Program-made: the position numbers and the translations under genes
Source: Massilia mucilaginosa
GTDB taxonomy: Bacteria; Pseudomonadota; Gammaproteobacteria; Burkholderiales; Burkholderiaceae_D
DNA: 64,000 bases
Assembly (NCBI RefSeq): GCF_011682145.1
Contig: NZ_WHJH01000030.1
Span: 16,518-80,517, forward strand
Reading direction: 5' to 3'
Notes under the pieces: model-generated
Seen by the model: only the letters and a program-made list of their open reading frames with translations
Database searches by the model: none
Told to the model about the DNA's origin: nothing
Shown here: one piece after another, positions 17,335-25,011 of the stretch
How positions within the stretch are numbered: position 1 is the first letter of the stretch
Layout of the letters: every line of letters starts with the position of its first letter

Positions 17335-18579
17335 ATGCAGGAAATTTCACCGTCAGCGCTCGCTGATGACGGCGCCAGTGCCGAGCACCTGCGCCCGCGC
17401 GGCTCTAACCAGACCGGCATGCGCCAGTTTAACGAGCGCGTCGTGCTGCAGGCGATACGCCTGAACGGCAGCATGCCGAAGGCGGACCTGGCGCGCCTGA
17501 CCGCGCTCAGCACCCAGACTGTTTCGCTGATCATCAACCGCTTGTACGAAGACGGCCTGGTGATCAAGCTGGCGCCGCTGCGCGGCAAGATCGGCCAGCC
17601 ATCGGTGCCCATCGCGCTCAATCCCGACGGCGCGTTCTCGATCGGCGTCAAGATCGGCCGGCGCAGCCTGGATGTGCTCCTGCTCGATTTCGTCGGCACC
17701 GTGCGCATGCGTTTTTCGCTCAGCTACCGCGTGCCCGATCCGGACGAGGTCTTCACCGCCATCGCGCGGCAGGTCAAGCTGATGCAGGCGGCGCTGGAAC
17801 CGGCCCAGCGCGGCCGCATCAACGGGATCGGGGCGGCCGCGCCCTTGTCGCTGGACCGCTGGCAGGGCTTGATGAAACTCGCACCCGACCAGGCGGCGCG
17901 CTGGAACCGGCTCGACATCGCGCGCCGCATCGAAGCCGATACCGGCCTGCCGGTGCAGTTTGCCAAGGATACGGCGGCGGCCTGCGTGGCCGAACTGGTC
18001 GCCGGACGCGGCCGCAGCATCAAGAGCTTCCTGTATCTGTTCGTCGACACCTTCATCGGCGGCGGCCTGGTCATCGACAGCAAGCTGCACGCGGGCTTGC
18101 ATGGGAATGCCGGCGCGATCGGTTCGCTGCCGGTCGGGGTGGCCGCGCGCGGCGCCGAAGCACCGGCCCAGTTGCTCAGTACGGCTTCATTGCTGGGACT
18201 GGAACTGGCGTGCGAACAGGCCGGCATCGATCCGATGGCCGCCTACGACGAGCGCGCGACCCAGGCGCCGTGGGCCGGGCACAGCGCGGCCTGGACCGAG
18301 CAGGCGGGGGCGGCGATCGCGATGGCGGTCACCAGCGCCACTTGCCTGCTCGACCTGGAGGGCGTGATCATCGATGGCTCGTGCACGCGCGCCTTGCTGG
18401 ACCAGTTGATGGGCGCCGTCGCCAGGTCGCTGGAGAACTATAACTGGGAGGGCGTGGAGCGGCCCCAGGTCCTGGCGGGCATGATCGGCTCGGATGCCCG
18501 CGCCCTGGGCGGGGCGTTGCTGCCGCTGTACGCCAGCTTCGCCCCCGACCGCGACGTGTTCCTGAAGCTCGACGCCTGA
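17335..18579 (+). CDS. ROK-family transcriptional regulator
   Basis: A regulator of 414 residues. The N-terminal winged helix (RQFNERVVLQAIRLNGSM, then ADLARLTALSTQTVSLII) is followed by a two-part sugar-kinase-like ROK domain (IGVKIGRRSLDVLLLDF, FVDTFIGGGLVIDSKLHAG). The usual zinc motif CxCGxxGCxE after the GxxG loop is absent, so it may respond differently from NagC/Mlc. GGGAG lies 8 bases before the ATG at 17335. Upstream in-frame alternatives exist (TTG 17311, ATG 17239), but the sequence between is AT-rich and promoter-like. It probably controls frcB and lamB. Confidence 0.85.
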   Translation: MQEISPSALADDGASAEHLRPRGSNQTGMRQFNERVVLQAIRLNGSMPKADLARLTALSTQTVSLIINRLYEDGLVIKLAPLRGKIGQPSVPIALNPDGAFSIGVKIGRRSLDVLLLDFVGTVRMRFSLSYRVPDPDEVFTAIARQVKLMQAALEPAQRGRINGIGAAAPLSLDRWQGLMKLAPDQAARWNRLDIARRIEADTGLPVQFAKDTAAACVAELVAGRGRSIKSFLYLFVDTFIGGGLVIDSKLHAGLHGNAGAIGSLPVGVAARGAEAPAQLLSTASLLGLELACEQAGIDPMAAYDERATQAPWAGHSAAWTEQAGAAIAMAVTSATCLLDLEGVIIDGSCTRALLDQLMGAVARSLENYNWEGVERPQVLAGMIGSDARALGGALLPLYASFAPDRDVFLKLDA

Positions 18580-18593
18580 AGCGCGTCGCGGGG

Positions 18594-18615
18594 CAGGGGC
18601 TGGCGGCCCCTGTTT
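18594..18615. terminator. Terminator-like hairpin between convergent ROK and lamB genes
   Basis: CAGGGGC (18594-18600) and GCCCCTG (18606-18612) form a perfect 7-bp stem with a 5-base loop, followed by TTT. It lies in the short space between two convergent genes and may terminate on both strands. The T tract is short. Confidence 0.5.
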
Positions 18616-18620
18616 GCCGC

Positions 18621-19949
18621 TTAAAACCAGACCTCGGCCTGGACCCCGACCGTCGAGCCGTTGTTGCTGTTGCCGAAAGCGCCGCTGGACGACAGCGCGC
18701 TGCCCGGGCTGGCAACCGAGGCCGCCGCGCGCGCCGCGTCGTTCCACCTGGCATAGGTGTAGAACAGGCGCAGGTCGGGACGGGCATTCAGGCCGGGGCC
18801 GGCGGAAATGGTGGGGGCGATGGTCAGCTTGGTCAGGCGCCGGGTCGGACCGGTGTCCGGCTTGACGCTGTCGATCCCCACGTCCGCGTTGAGCTTGATA
18901 TGACGGGTGAGGCCGTACACCACATGGGCCCCCAGGCTGGTCCAGGTCTTGTTTTCGGTCGAGCCGACCAAGGTCCGGGCGGCCGTGAAGCCCTTGTCCT
19001 TTTGGTAGATCGCCACCAGTTCGGCGCCCAGGCGCGGCGTGAACTGCGCGTACGCGCCTTCGACCAGGCGTACCCGGCTGACGCGCCTGCTGTCGGTCAG
19101 GCGGCCGATCGCGCCGATGGCCGAATCGGCGCCCCCGGTGCCAGGGCCGACGCCATACTGGAGCGCGAACTTGTTCCAGCCATCGCCGGGGAGGCCAAGC
19201 TGGCGATGCTGCAAGGTGATCCCGTAACCATTGTGCAGTTGCTCCTTATCGACCTTGTTCGAGCCCTGGGCATCCTTGACGATCAGGCTCAGTCCCAGTT
19301 CCAGGGTGCCGTTGCGGTTGACCGGCACACCGCGTAGCTGGAAGTCGTGACGGCTGGCCGAGTTGCTGCCGTTTTCGGCCAAGGCACCGGCCGGCGGAAA
19401 CTGGCCGGTGGTGGTCGGGATCAGATTGTCCTTTCGCAACCATGCATAGCTGAATTTCGCGTGCTGGCCCAGCGGCACATCGCGGATGCCGCCGCCGAAG
19501 CCCTGGCCGCTCCAATAGAAGAAGTCGTTGGGGCCGAGCGACTCGCGGTTGTAATAGCGGCGTCCCATCCAGGCGCTCGCGCCATTCAGCTCGGGCAGTT
19601 TCTCGCCCTCCACGTAGACCTGGGGCAAGCCGACATCGGTGCCGCCGCCGGTGCTGTTCGGGTTGTGCAGCGACAGCATGATGTTGCCCTTGAAGACAGT
19701 GCCGTCCTCGGTCGTCAGCACGTCCTGGTTGAATTCGAATTCGCCATAGGTTTCGCACTCATTGCCCAGGCGGTATTTGCTCATGGCGCCGTCCAGCTTG
19801 AAGCAGGCGGCGCCGCCATGGTCGGAATTGGACCCGGCCAGCGCCCGGAAATACCCTTTGTAATCGAGCGCCATGGCGCTTGGGCTCAATGCGCCGATGG
19901 CGGCGGCCAGCAGCAGGTGGCGCGGTGCGGGGATGATGTTCTTGTTCAT
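18621..19949 (-). CDS. LamB-type maltoporin-family sugar porin
   Basis: An outer-membrane carbohydrate porin of 442 residues. A signal peptide (cleavage near SAMA-LDY) is followed by DYKGYFRALAGSN. RLGNECETYGEFEFNQ is the conserved LamB cysteine/Glu segment. ASAWMGRRYYNRESL corresponds to the channel-lining region, and the chain ends in Phe (VQAEVWF) as expected for BamA-dependent barrels. The start MNKNIIPAP is used; METKQ five codons earlier (19964) is equally open and lies in a duplicated GGAGACGAA segment. It converges with the ROK gene. Its apparent promoter lies about 455 bases upstream. It would let the island's sugar cross the outer membrane. Confidence 0.88.
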   Translation of the reverse strand: MNKNIIPAPRHLLLAAAIGALSPSAMALDYKGYFRALAGSNSDHGGAACFKLDGAMSKYRLGNECETYGEFEFNQDVLTTEDGTVFKGNIMLSLHNPNSTGGGTDVGLPQVYVEGEKLPELNGASAWMGRRYYNRESLGPNDFFYWSGQGFGGGIRDVPLGQHAKFSYAWLRKDNLIPTTTGQFPPAGALAENGSNSASRHDFQLRGVPVNRNGTLELGLSLIVKDAQGSNKVDKEQLHNGYGITLQHRQLGLPGDGWNKFALQYGVGPGTGGADSAIGAIGRLTDSRRVSRVRLVEGAYAQFTPRLGAELVAIYQKDKGFTAARTLVGSTENKTWTSLGAHVVYGLTRHIKLNADVGIDSVKPDTGPTRRLTKLTIAPTISAGPGLNARPDLRLFYTYARWNDAARAAASVASPGSALSSSGAFGNSNNGSTVGVQAEVWF

Positions 19950-19964
19950 TTGTTTCGTCTCCAT

Positions 19965-20240
19965 TTTTCTTCGTCTCCATTTTTATGTCAGGCACTTTGA
20001 TGGGCCTGGTTTGGGGTGGCGCCCGTACGGCAAGCGGCGCCGACGGGTTTGCTGCGGGTAGTGCTGTGGTTCGTGCTGCGATGTTGCGGTCTGCTGGCCA
20101 AGGTCGGGGCGGCAGGGCGCCTGCCAGCTCGGGTAGGCGTTTTCGATGCTGCGGATAGCGAGGGCGAGCGCTACCCGCCGCGCGCAAGGCGCAGCAGGTC
20201 GGACTAGCGGAAAGGGGGGGGGGGCGGCGGGCCGCCGTGT
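19965..20240. other. Long untranslated leader of lamB
   Basis: This stretch lies between the lamB start and the short ORF at 20241-20339. I see no convincing gene on either strand; open frames here are shadows with poor codon use. Two near-identical copies of TTCGTCTCCATTTTT lie just upstream of lamB (about 19963-19985), and a run of 11 G is at 20214-20224. If the promoter at 20411-20439 is used, this is part of a roughly 455-base 5' leader. Confidence 0.5.
20214..20224. repeat. Homopolymer run of 11 G
   Basis: Eleven consecutive G on the plus strand, or C in the lamB transcript, within the lamB leader. Runs of this length are slippage-prone and can cause phase-variable expression or sequencing error. 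It lies outside any confident gene, just beyond the stop of the short ORF at 20241-20339. Confidence 0.8.
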
Positions 20241-20339
20241 TTAGCTCGGCGGGCTGGCGCCCGGGGCCGGTGGTTTCAGGTGGGATGCAAGCCGGCTCGA
20301 TGGCGAGCGCGGCTGTTCGCAGTCAGGGGATCGATGCAT
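20241..20339 (-). CDS. Possible 32-residue leader ORF upstream of lamB
   Basis: Read on the minus strand, GGAGAC stands 6 bases before ATG at 20339, similar to the frcB start. The frame runs 32 codons (MHRSPDCEQPRSPSSRLASH...) to TAA at 20241-20243. It is Pro/Ser-rich and resembles nothing I know. It lies within the apparent lamB leader. It could be a regulatory leader peptide or the relic of a lost first cistron. The only support is the good ribosome-binding site and its position. Confidence 0.25.
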   Translation of the reverse strand: MHRSPDCEQPRSPSSRLASHLKPPAPGASPPS

Positions 20340-20410
20340 GGTGTTGTCTCCGGTGGGGCGGCTCGAGTGGACCCGACATTTCTTCGGTGTCGGTGTTGCA
20401 TCCTCAATGT

Positions 20411-20454
20411 ATTATGCGCACCGTTACTTATTAAACCAACTGTTTTTATTTAAT
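20411..20454 (-). promoter_or_regulatory. Probable lamB promoter with operator shared with frcB
   Basis: On the minus strand TTGGTT (20434-20439) and CATAAT (20411-20416) are 17 bases apart. Upstream and overlapping is ATTAAATAAAAACAG then TTGGTTTA, nearly the same as the frcB element at 16411-16440 and placed identically relative to the -35 box. Two promoters with the same operator at the same position imply one shared regulator, most simply the ROK protein at 17335-18579. Confidence 0.6.
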
Positions 20455-20459
20455 AGGAT

Positions 20460-21126
20460 GGGACGGTATCGATTTGCCGGACGCAACTGGCGCAAAGAAT
20501 GATCGAACGCGCCGTGGCGGCACCGGTGCCGTTTGCATGGGTCAGCGGGGACGAACTAGATGGTGACAACCGCAGCCTGCGCGTATGGCTCGAACAGCAG
20601 GATCTGCACTTCGTTCTGGCTGTGCGCGGAAATCGGTACGTATGGCCGGAGATGGGCGTACCGGCGACGGCGGAACAGTTGGCCACAACGTTGGCGCAGC
20701 AGGACTGGACGAGGCTGTCCGCGGGCGATGGCGCCAAAGGGCCGCGCCTGTACGACTGGATGAGAATCCCGTTGCCGTCCTGGCAGATGGCGGGCGAGCG
20801 CTGGCTGGTGGTGCGCCGCAGTCGTTCTGATGGGAAGCTGGCCCACCATGTGTGCTACGCCGCGCCGGGAACGCAACTGCAGGAGATGGTGCGGGTAGCG
20901 GGCATGCGCTGGACAGTGGAGGAATGCTTCGAGGCGGCCAAGGGTGAAGTCGGGCTCGACCAGTATGAAGTGCGCAGCTGGCACGGCTGGCGCCGGCATA
21001 TTGCGCATGGAGGTATGTCCCCGCTCTGATCGCCGTCATTCGGTGCTCTCTCTGGCGACGGCGGCGCCAGGCCGTGGCCAGAGCCTGCCACTACAGGCGC
21101 CGAGGTGGAAACTTACAACTGTAGTA
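20460..21126 (+). mobile_element. IS701-type transposase remnant, right copy
   Basis: A degenerate transposase gene fragment. From about 20474 the frame reads CRTQLAQRMIERA, then an ATG at 20499 and FAWVSGDELDGDNRSLRVWL (IS701-type DDE region). It continues through [15 protein letters not shown] and WHGWRRH to a premature stop at 21029 (176 residues from the ATG). The N-terminal third is missing. An internal deletion joins WHGWRRH to the family's last segment, which continues in another frame to the terminus CTTACAACTGTAGTA at 21126. The last 244 bases match 11871-12114 in inverted orientation, including the same deletion. Inactive. Confidence 0.75.
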
Positions 21127-21142
21127 CTAACGCTGCCGGCGT

Positions 21143-21496
21143 TTACAGTTTCCAGACATACGCGACGTGCGCCCAGCTTTCCACCGGCTTGCCCTTGGCG
21201 CTGGCGGCGCTGAACTTGCACAGCTTGAGCGCCTGGTGCGCCGCGTCGTCGAGCGCCGGATGGCCGCTTGAGCTCTCCACCTTGCTGTCGGCCAGCTTGC
21301 CGTCGGCGCCGACCAGGAAGGCCAGTTTGACCGTGCCCGCGTGCTTTGCGGCGCGCGCTTGGGCCGGGTAGACCGGCTTGGCGCAGGATGCCAGGTCGGC
21401 CTTCGGTTTGCTGCCGCCAGCCGGCGCGGCATGCGCGCTGAAGGCGGTGCAGGCCGCAACTGCCAGTACGGCCATCGAATTGATAAATGGGGTCAT
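21143..21496 (-). CDS. Secreted TonB_C-like domain protein of the BlaI regulon
   Basis: A 117-residue protein with a signal peptide (MTPFINSMAVLAVAACTAF...AHA) followed by one TonB C-terminal-like domain (VKLAFLVGADGKLADSKV, SSGHPALDDAAHQALKLC, VAYVWKL). The domain is clearly paralogous to the C-terminal domain of the M56 peptidase at 9680-10945. It lacks the Pro-rich spanning region of a real TonB, and there is no ExbB/ExbD. AAGGAG lies 5 bases before the ATG at 21496; a longer frame to 21526 has no better site. Its promoter holds a perfect BlaI-type operator, and it is divergent from the SIMPL gene. Confidence 0.8.
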   Translation of the reverse strand: MTPFINSMAVLAVAACTAFSAHAAPAGGSKPKADLASCAKPVYPAQARAAKHAGTVKLAFLVGADGKLADSKVESSSGHPALDDAAHQALKLCKFSAASAKGKPVESWAHVAYVWKL

Positions 21497-21550
21497 GCGA
21501 TCTCCTTCGGTGGCGTCGTGCGCCATGGTTTGGGCGGGTGCCTGACTTAT

Positions 21551-21579
21551 AGATTAATCTGTCTAGACACAGTTGTCTA
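21551..21579 (-). promoter_or_regulatory. Promoter of TonB_C-like gene with BlaI-type operator
   Basis: TAGACACAGTTGTCTA at 21564-21579 is a perfect TAGACA-N4-TGTCTA palindrome. On the minus strand its TAGACA half (21574-21579) is 17 bases from TAATCT (21551-21556), giving the same -35/-10 design as blaI. Confidence 0.72.
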
Positions 21580-21616
21580 TAACTTTCTTCTCCTATTCCC
21601 ACTGGCGCAATTTTTA

Positions 21617-21645
21617 TAGACAGCAATGTCTACATTGCGTATTCT
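21617..21645 (+). promoter_or_regulatory. Promoter of SIMPL gene with BlaI-type operator
   Basis: TAGACAGCAATGTCTA at 21617-21632 is a perfect palindrome. Its TAGACA half acts as a -35 box 17 bases from TATTCT (21640-21645), a fair -10. It is the fourth operator copy in the window and lies 53 bases from the operator of the divergent TonB_C-like gene. Confidence 0.75.
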
Positions 21646-21680
21646 GACGTTCTCTTTTCAGATCAATCCTCGGAGAACCC

Positions 21681-22400
21681 ATGCTCAAAACGATTGCCGC
21701 CGCCGGCGCCCTGACCTTGTTGCCGATGGCCGCGCAAGCGGCCGGCTTGCCCGATTATCCTTTCATTCATGTCAGCGGCGTGGGCACGGCGATCGCCATG
21801 CCGGACCTGGGGCAGATCGATTTCGAGATCAGCGCCTTCGACGCCGATCCGGCGCTGGCGGTGGGCGTGGTCGAGGCGCGCGCCACCGAGATTCGCGCGG
21901 CCATGGCGCAGGCGGGCGTGCCGCTGGAAGATGTGGAGATTCGCGATGTGCGCAAGGACTTTCGCAAGCAGGATCCGGCCGCGGCGCCGGCGCCGGTGCA
22001 GTACGACATCCGCGCCGGGGTGCGCATCAATGTGCGCAACCTGACCCAGTGGCGCGCCGCCGCCACGCCGCTGCTGACCATGCCGAACCTGGATGGTTTC
22101 ATGATCGTGTTCGATACGACCCAGCGTGAAAAGATCGAGATGGAGCTGGCCAACGATGCGCTCAGGATCGCGCGCCGCAAGGCGGAGGGAATTGCGGCGG
22201 GACTGGGAAGAAAGCTGGGAGCGGCGAGCGCCGTCAGTACGGGGGACTTGAAGAACCTGACGCGGGCCATGGGGCTGGCGCCGAGCGAGGCTGGTTCGCG
22301 TTCGTCGTCGCAGAAGATCGGCACGGAGCGCGCCGACCTGCTGACGGTGATGTCGCTGAAATTCGCCCAGCCGGTCGACGTGATCTATCGTTTGAAGTAG
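21681..22400 (+). CDS. SIMPL (DUF541) domain periplasmic protein
   Basis: A 239-residue protein with a signal peptide ending QAAG and a SIMPL/DUF541 domain. HVSGVGTAIAMPDLGQIDFEI is the typical first strand pair (G-x-G-x-A-x-x-P-D), followed by AMAQAGVPLEDVEIRD and NDALRIARRKAEGIAAGLG. Relatives include YggE and the BP26 surface antigen, linked to oxidative or envelope stress, but the biochemical role is unclear. GGAGA lies 4 bases before the ATG. It is probably derepressed when the M56 peptidase inactivates BlaI. Confidence 0.88.
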   Translation: MLKTIAAAGALTLLPMAAQAAGLPDYPFIHVSGVGTAIAMPDLGQIDFEISAFDADPALAVGVVEARATEIRAAMAQAGVPLEDVEIRDVRKDFRKQDPAAAPAPVQYDIRAGVRINVRNLTQWRAAATPLLTMPNLDGFMIVFDTTQREKIEMELANDALRIARRKAEGIAAGLGRKLGAASAVSTGDLKNLTRAMGLAPSEAGSRSSSQKIGTERADLLTVMSLKFAQPVDVIYRLK

Positions 22401-22407
22401 CCGGGTT

Positions 22408-22434
22408 CCCGCAGGGTGGGTTGTTCCCTGCGGG
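22408..22434. terminator. Hairpin between convergent SIMPL and dctA genes
   Basis: CCCGCAGGG (22408-22416) and CCCTGCGGG (22426-22434) form a perfect 9-bp stem with a 9-base loop. It lies 8 bases after the SIMPL stop and 13 before the dctA stop. No T run follows, so termination would be weak or factor-assisted. Confidence 0.5.
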
Positions 22435-22446
22435 AGAGGGCGAGGG

Positions 22447-23748
22447 TCAGGCGGCTTTGCGAAGAGGGACCATGTCGCTGTCGTCGTCAATATGGGTGGG
22501 ATTGGCCAGTTCGCGCTTCATGCGCTCGTGATCGAGTTCTTTTTCCCAGTGCGAGACCACCACAGTCGCTACGCCGTTGCCGACAAAATTGGTCAGTGCG
22601 CGGCATTCGCTCATGAAGCGGTCGATGCCGAGGATCAGCGCCATGCCGGCCACCGGGATGGTCGGCACCACGGCCAGGGTGGCGGCCAGGGTGATGAAGC
22701 CGGCGCCGGTGATGCCGGACGCGCCCTTGGAGGTCAGCATCGCCACGCCAAGGATGGTGAGCTGCTGGCTGAAGGTCAGGTCGGTGTTGGTGGCCTGCGC
22801 CACGAACAGGGCCGCCATGGTCATGTAGATGTTGGTGCCATCGAGGTTGAACGAGTAACCGGTCGGCACCACCAGGCCGACGACCGATTTGGAGCAGCCG
22901 AGTTTTTCGAGCTTGCGCATCAGGGCCGGCAGGGCGCTTTCCGAGGAGCTGGTGCCGAGCACGATCAGCAGTTCTTCCTTGATGTAGGCGATGAAGCGGA
23001 AGATCGAAAAGCCGGTCATGCGGGCGATCAGGCCGAGCACGATGAACACGAACAAGGCGCAGGTGAGGTAGAAGGAACCCATCAGCTTGGCCAGCGGCAG
23101 TAGCGAGGCCAGGCCGAATTTACCGATGGTGAAGGCCATCGCGCCGAAGGCGCCGATGGGAGCGACCTTCATCACGATGCCGACCACGCCGAAAATCACA
23201 TGCGACATGTCGTCGATCAGTTTCGTGATCGGACGTCCGCGCTCGCCCAGCATCGACAGCGCGAAGCCGAACAGGATCGCAAACAGCAGCACTTGCAGGA
23301 TGTCGCCCTTGGCGAAGGCGTCGACGACGGTGTTCGGGATGATGTTCATCACGAAGTCGAGCGTGCTCTGGTTCTTGGCCTTGGCGGTGTATTCGGCGAT
23401 GGCCTTGGTGTCGAGCGTGGCCGGATCGGCGTTGAAGCCGTCGCCCGGACGCACCACGTTGGCGACGATCAGGCCGATGGCCAGCGCGAAGGTGGAGACG
23501 ACTTCGAAGTACAGCAGCGCCTTGCCGCCGACGCGGCCGATTTTCTTCATGTCCTGCATGCCGGCGATACCGGCGACGACGGTACAGAAAATCACGGGGG
23601 CGATGATCATCTTGATCAGTTTGATGAAGCCGTCGCCGAGCGGCTTCATGTCGACCCCGAGTTTCGGGTAGAACACGCCGAGCAGCACGCCGCATACGAT
23701 GGCGATCAGCACCTGCACATACAGGATCTTGTAGAAGGGTTGTTTCAT
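22447..23748 (-). CDS. dctA: C4-dicarboxylate transporter DctA
   Basis: A 433-residue member of the dicarboxylate/amino acid:cation symporter family. It has the Ser-rich re-entrant loop [15 protein letters not shown], the [14 protein letters not shown] motif, and [15 protein letters not shown] with the second hairpin. Together these give the DctA signature for proton-driven succinate, fumarate and malate uptake. GGAGA lies 7 bases before the ATG; the open frame upstream (to 24399) covers the promoter and another gene. An imperfect 14-bp palindrome, TGTGGATATCCGCA, at 23812-23825 could be a regulator site. No sigma54-type -24/-12 element or DctBD pair was seen. Confidence 0.95.
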   Translation of the reverse strand: MKQPFYKILYVQVLIAIVCGVLLGVFYPKLGVDMKPLGDGFIKLIKMIIAPVIFCTVVAGIAGMQDMKKIGRVGGKALLYFEVVSTFALAIGLIVANVVRPGDGFNADPATLDTKAIAEYTAKAKNQSTLDFVMNIIPNTVVDAFAKGDILQVLLFAILFGFALSMLGERGRPITKLIDDMSHVIFGVVGIVMKVAPIGAFGAMAFTIGKFGLASLLPLAKLMGSFYLTCALFVFIVLGLIARMTGFSIFRFIAYIKEELLIVLGTSSSESALPALMRKLEKLGCSKSVVGLVVPTGYSFNLDGTNIYMTMAALFVAQATNTDLTFSQQLTILGVAMLTSKGASGITGAGFITLAATLAVVPTIPVAGMALILGIDRFMSECRALTNFVGNGVATVVVSHWEKELDHERMKRELANPTHIDDDSDMVPLRKAA

Positions 23749-24033
23749 GACGGTGTCTCCGTTCGATATTTGAGTATCTGTATCTTTATCGAAATCCGGC
23801 ACGTCATCTATTGTGGATATCCGCAGAGTGCAAAGTTTCTGTGTGTAAATATAGAATGATTGATTTTCGGCAACATTCACCGCGATTGGCGGGAGCGCAA
23901 AACAACAGCGTGAATGGCGTCGGCAGGGGCTTCCTTTGATGGGAGGGGAGCGGCCCTGGCAGGCGAGTCGGACCGCAGCGTCTGGTTGAATGTGGGGCGT
24001 GGGATAATGTTGGATTGGAATTGAAGGGAACGC

Positions 24034-24360
24034 ATGCAGCGAGCATTGTTTATCTGCAGCCAGAACCGGCTGCGCAGTCCGACCGCGGAGCAGGTCTTCG
24101 CTAGCTGGCCCGGGGTCGAGACCGATTCGGCCGGCCTCGGCGGCGACGCTTCGGTGCCGCTCTCGCCCGAGCAGATCGCCTGGGCCACCATTGTGTTCGT
24201 GATGGAAAAGGCGCACCGGCGGCGCCTGGGCGAGCGCTTCCGGACCCATTTGAACGGCAAGAAGGTGATTTGCCTCGATATTCCGGACAACTACACTTAC
24301 ATGCAGCCTGAACTGGTCCGTATTCTCGAAACCAAGGCGGGCAAGTTCCTTCGACAATGA
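24034..24360 (+). CDS. Low-molecular-weight protein tyrosine phosphatase-like protein
   Basis: A compact protein of 108 residues with [18 protein letters not shown]. This contains the C-x5-R-S phosphate-binding loop of LMW tyrosine phosphatases, here in the Cx2NxxRS variant. It is shorter than the classic 150-residue enzymes, and the usual C-terminal DPY acid motif is reduced to LDIPDNY, with Asp as possible general acid. Small single-copy members of this kind are widespread, and their substrates are unknown. AAGGGA precedes the ATG. It is divergent from dctA, with no functional link apparent. Confidence 0.8.
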   Translation: MQRALFICSQNRLRSPTAEQVFASWPGVETDSAGLGGDASVPLSPEQIAWATIVFVMEKAHRRRLGERFRTHLNGKKVICLDIPDNYTYMQPELVRILETKAGKFLRQ

Positions 24361-24496
24361 AAACGATCCTGTTAAGCGGTTTCTGCTGCTGAGCACCAAC
24401 GCATGGTGGGCTGGTGACTGTTAATTGCGCATGCGGCCACGCCGCACGCGGTATAGTTGTGCTTTCGACCCTGCGTCGGCCAACCGGGAATCCGCC

Positions 24497-25009
24497 ATGA
24501 GAATACTCCGTCATTTACTGCTCGCCGCCGCCATTGCGCCGGCCATCGTGCACGCCGCACCCAAGGCGAAGCAGGCACCGAAGCAGGTGGCCTCGTTCTT
24601 CCCCCAGCTCGACCTGGGCCGCTTTTTGGCCGACAATTTCGACCTGGCCTCGGTGCGCAGTTCGCTGGCCGCGCGCCGCACGCCGGAGTTGCGCACCTTC
24701 GCCGATTTCGGCATGCTGCCGACCAATAGCGGCGACGATGGCGTGACCTTCGACGGCGAACGCTGGCTGTACCAGCTGCGCGTGGTGCGCCGCGCCGACA
24801 TCAACAACGACGGCATCGAAGACCTGGAAGTGTGCTTCACCGACCGCGCCAAGGGCGCCAGCTACGACTCCTCGCAAAGCCTGCTGGTGAGCCGCTATTC
24901 CGACGAAACCTACGCCGTCGCGCTGCGCTACGAGTCCGATGCCTGCGGCCCGGCCAAACGCGAAAAAGCGAGTACCACCCTGACCGTCCCTTCAAGCAAA
25001 CCGCAATAA
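24497..25009 (+). CDS. Secreted protein of unknown function with a calcium-loop-like motif
   Basis: A 170-residue protein with a signal peptide (MRILRHLLLAAAIAPAIVHA). The mature part holds RRADINNDGIEDLEVCFTD, whose D-x-N-x-D-G-x-x-D pattern looks like an EF-hand or FG-GAP calcium loop. Two cysteines could pair. I do not recognise a family. An ATG 24 codons earlier (24425) would destroy the signal peptide, so 24497 is preferred. The next gene starts 2 bases after the stop, so the two secreted proteins likely form one unit. Confidence 0.65.
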   Translation: MRILRHLLLAAAIAPAIVHAAPKAKQAPKQVASFFPQLDLGRFLADNFDLASVRSSLAARRTPELRTFADFGMLPTNSGDDGVTFDGERWLYQLRVVRRADINNDGIEDLEVCFTDRAKGASYDSSQSLLVSRYSDETYAVALRYESDACGPAKREKASTTLTVPSSKPQ

Positions 25010-25011
25010 CG

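Noticed and set aside
19759..20187. 142-residue minus-strand frame upstream of lamB
   Set aside because: It overlaps the lamB start in another frame and has shadow composition; its end is out-of-frame lamB signal peptide coding sequence.
21143..21496. A functional TonB energy transducer
   Set aside because: Only the C-terminal domain is present after a cleavable signal; there is no Pro-rich spacer, no uncleaved anchor and no ExbB/ExbD.
23749..24033. Sigma54 promoter for dctA
   Set aside because: dctA is often sigma54-dependent, but no TGGCAC-N5-TTGC element was found on the minus strand of this gap.
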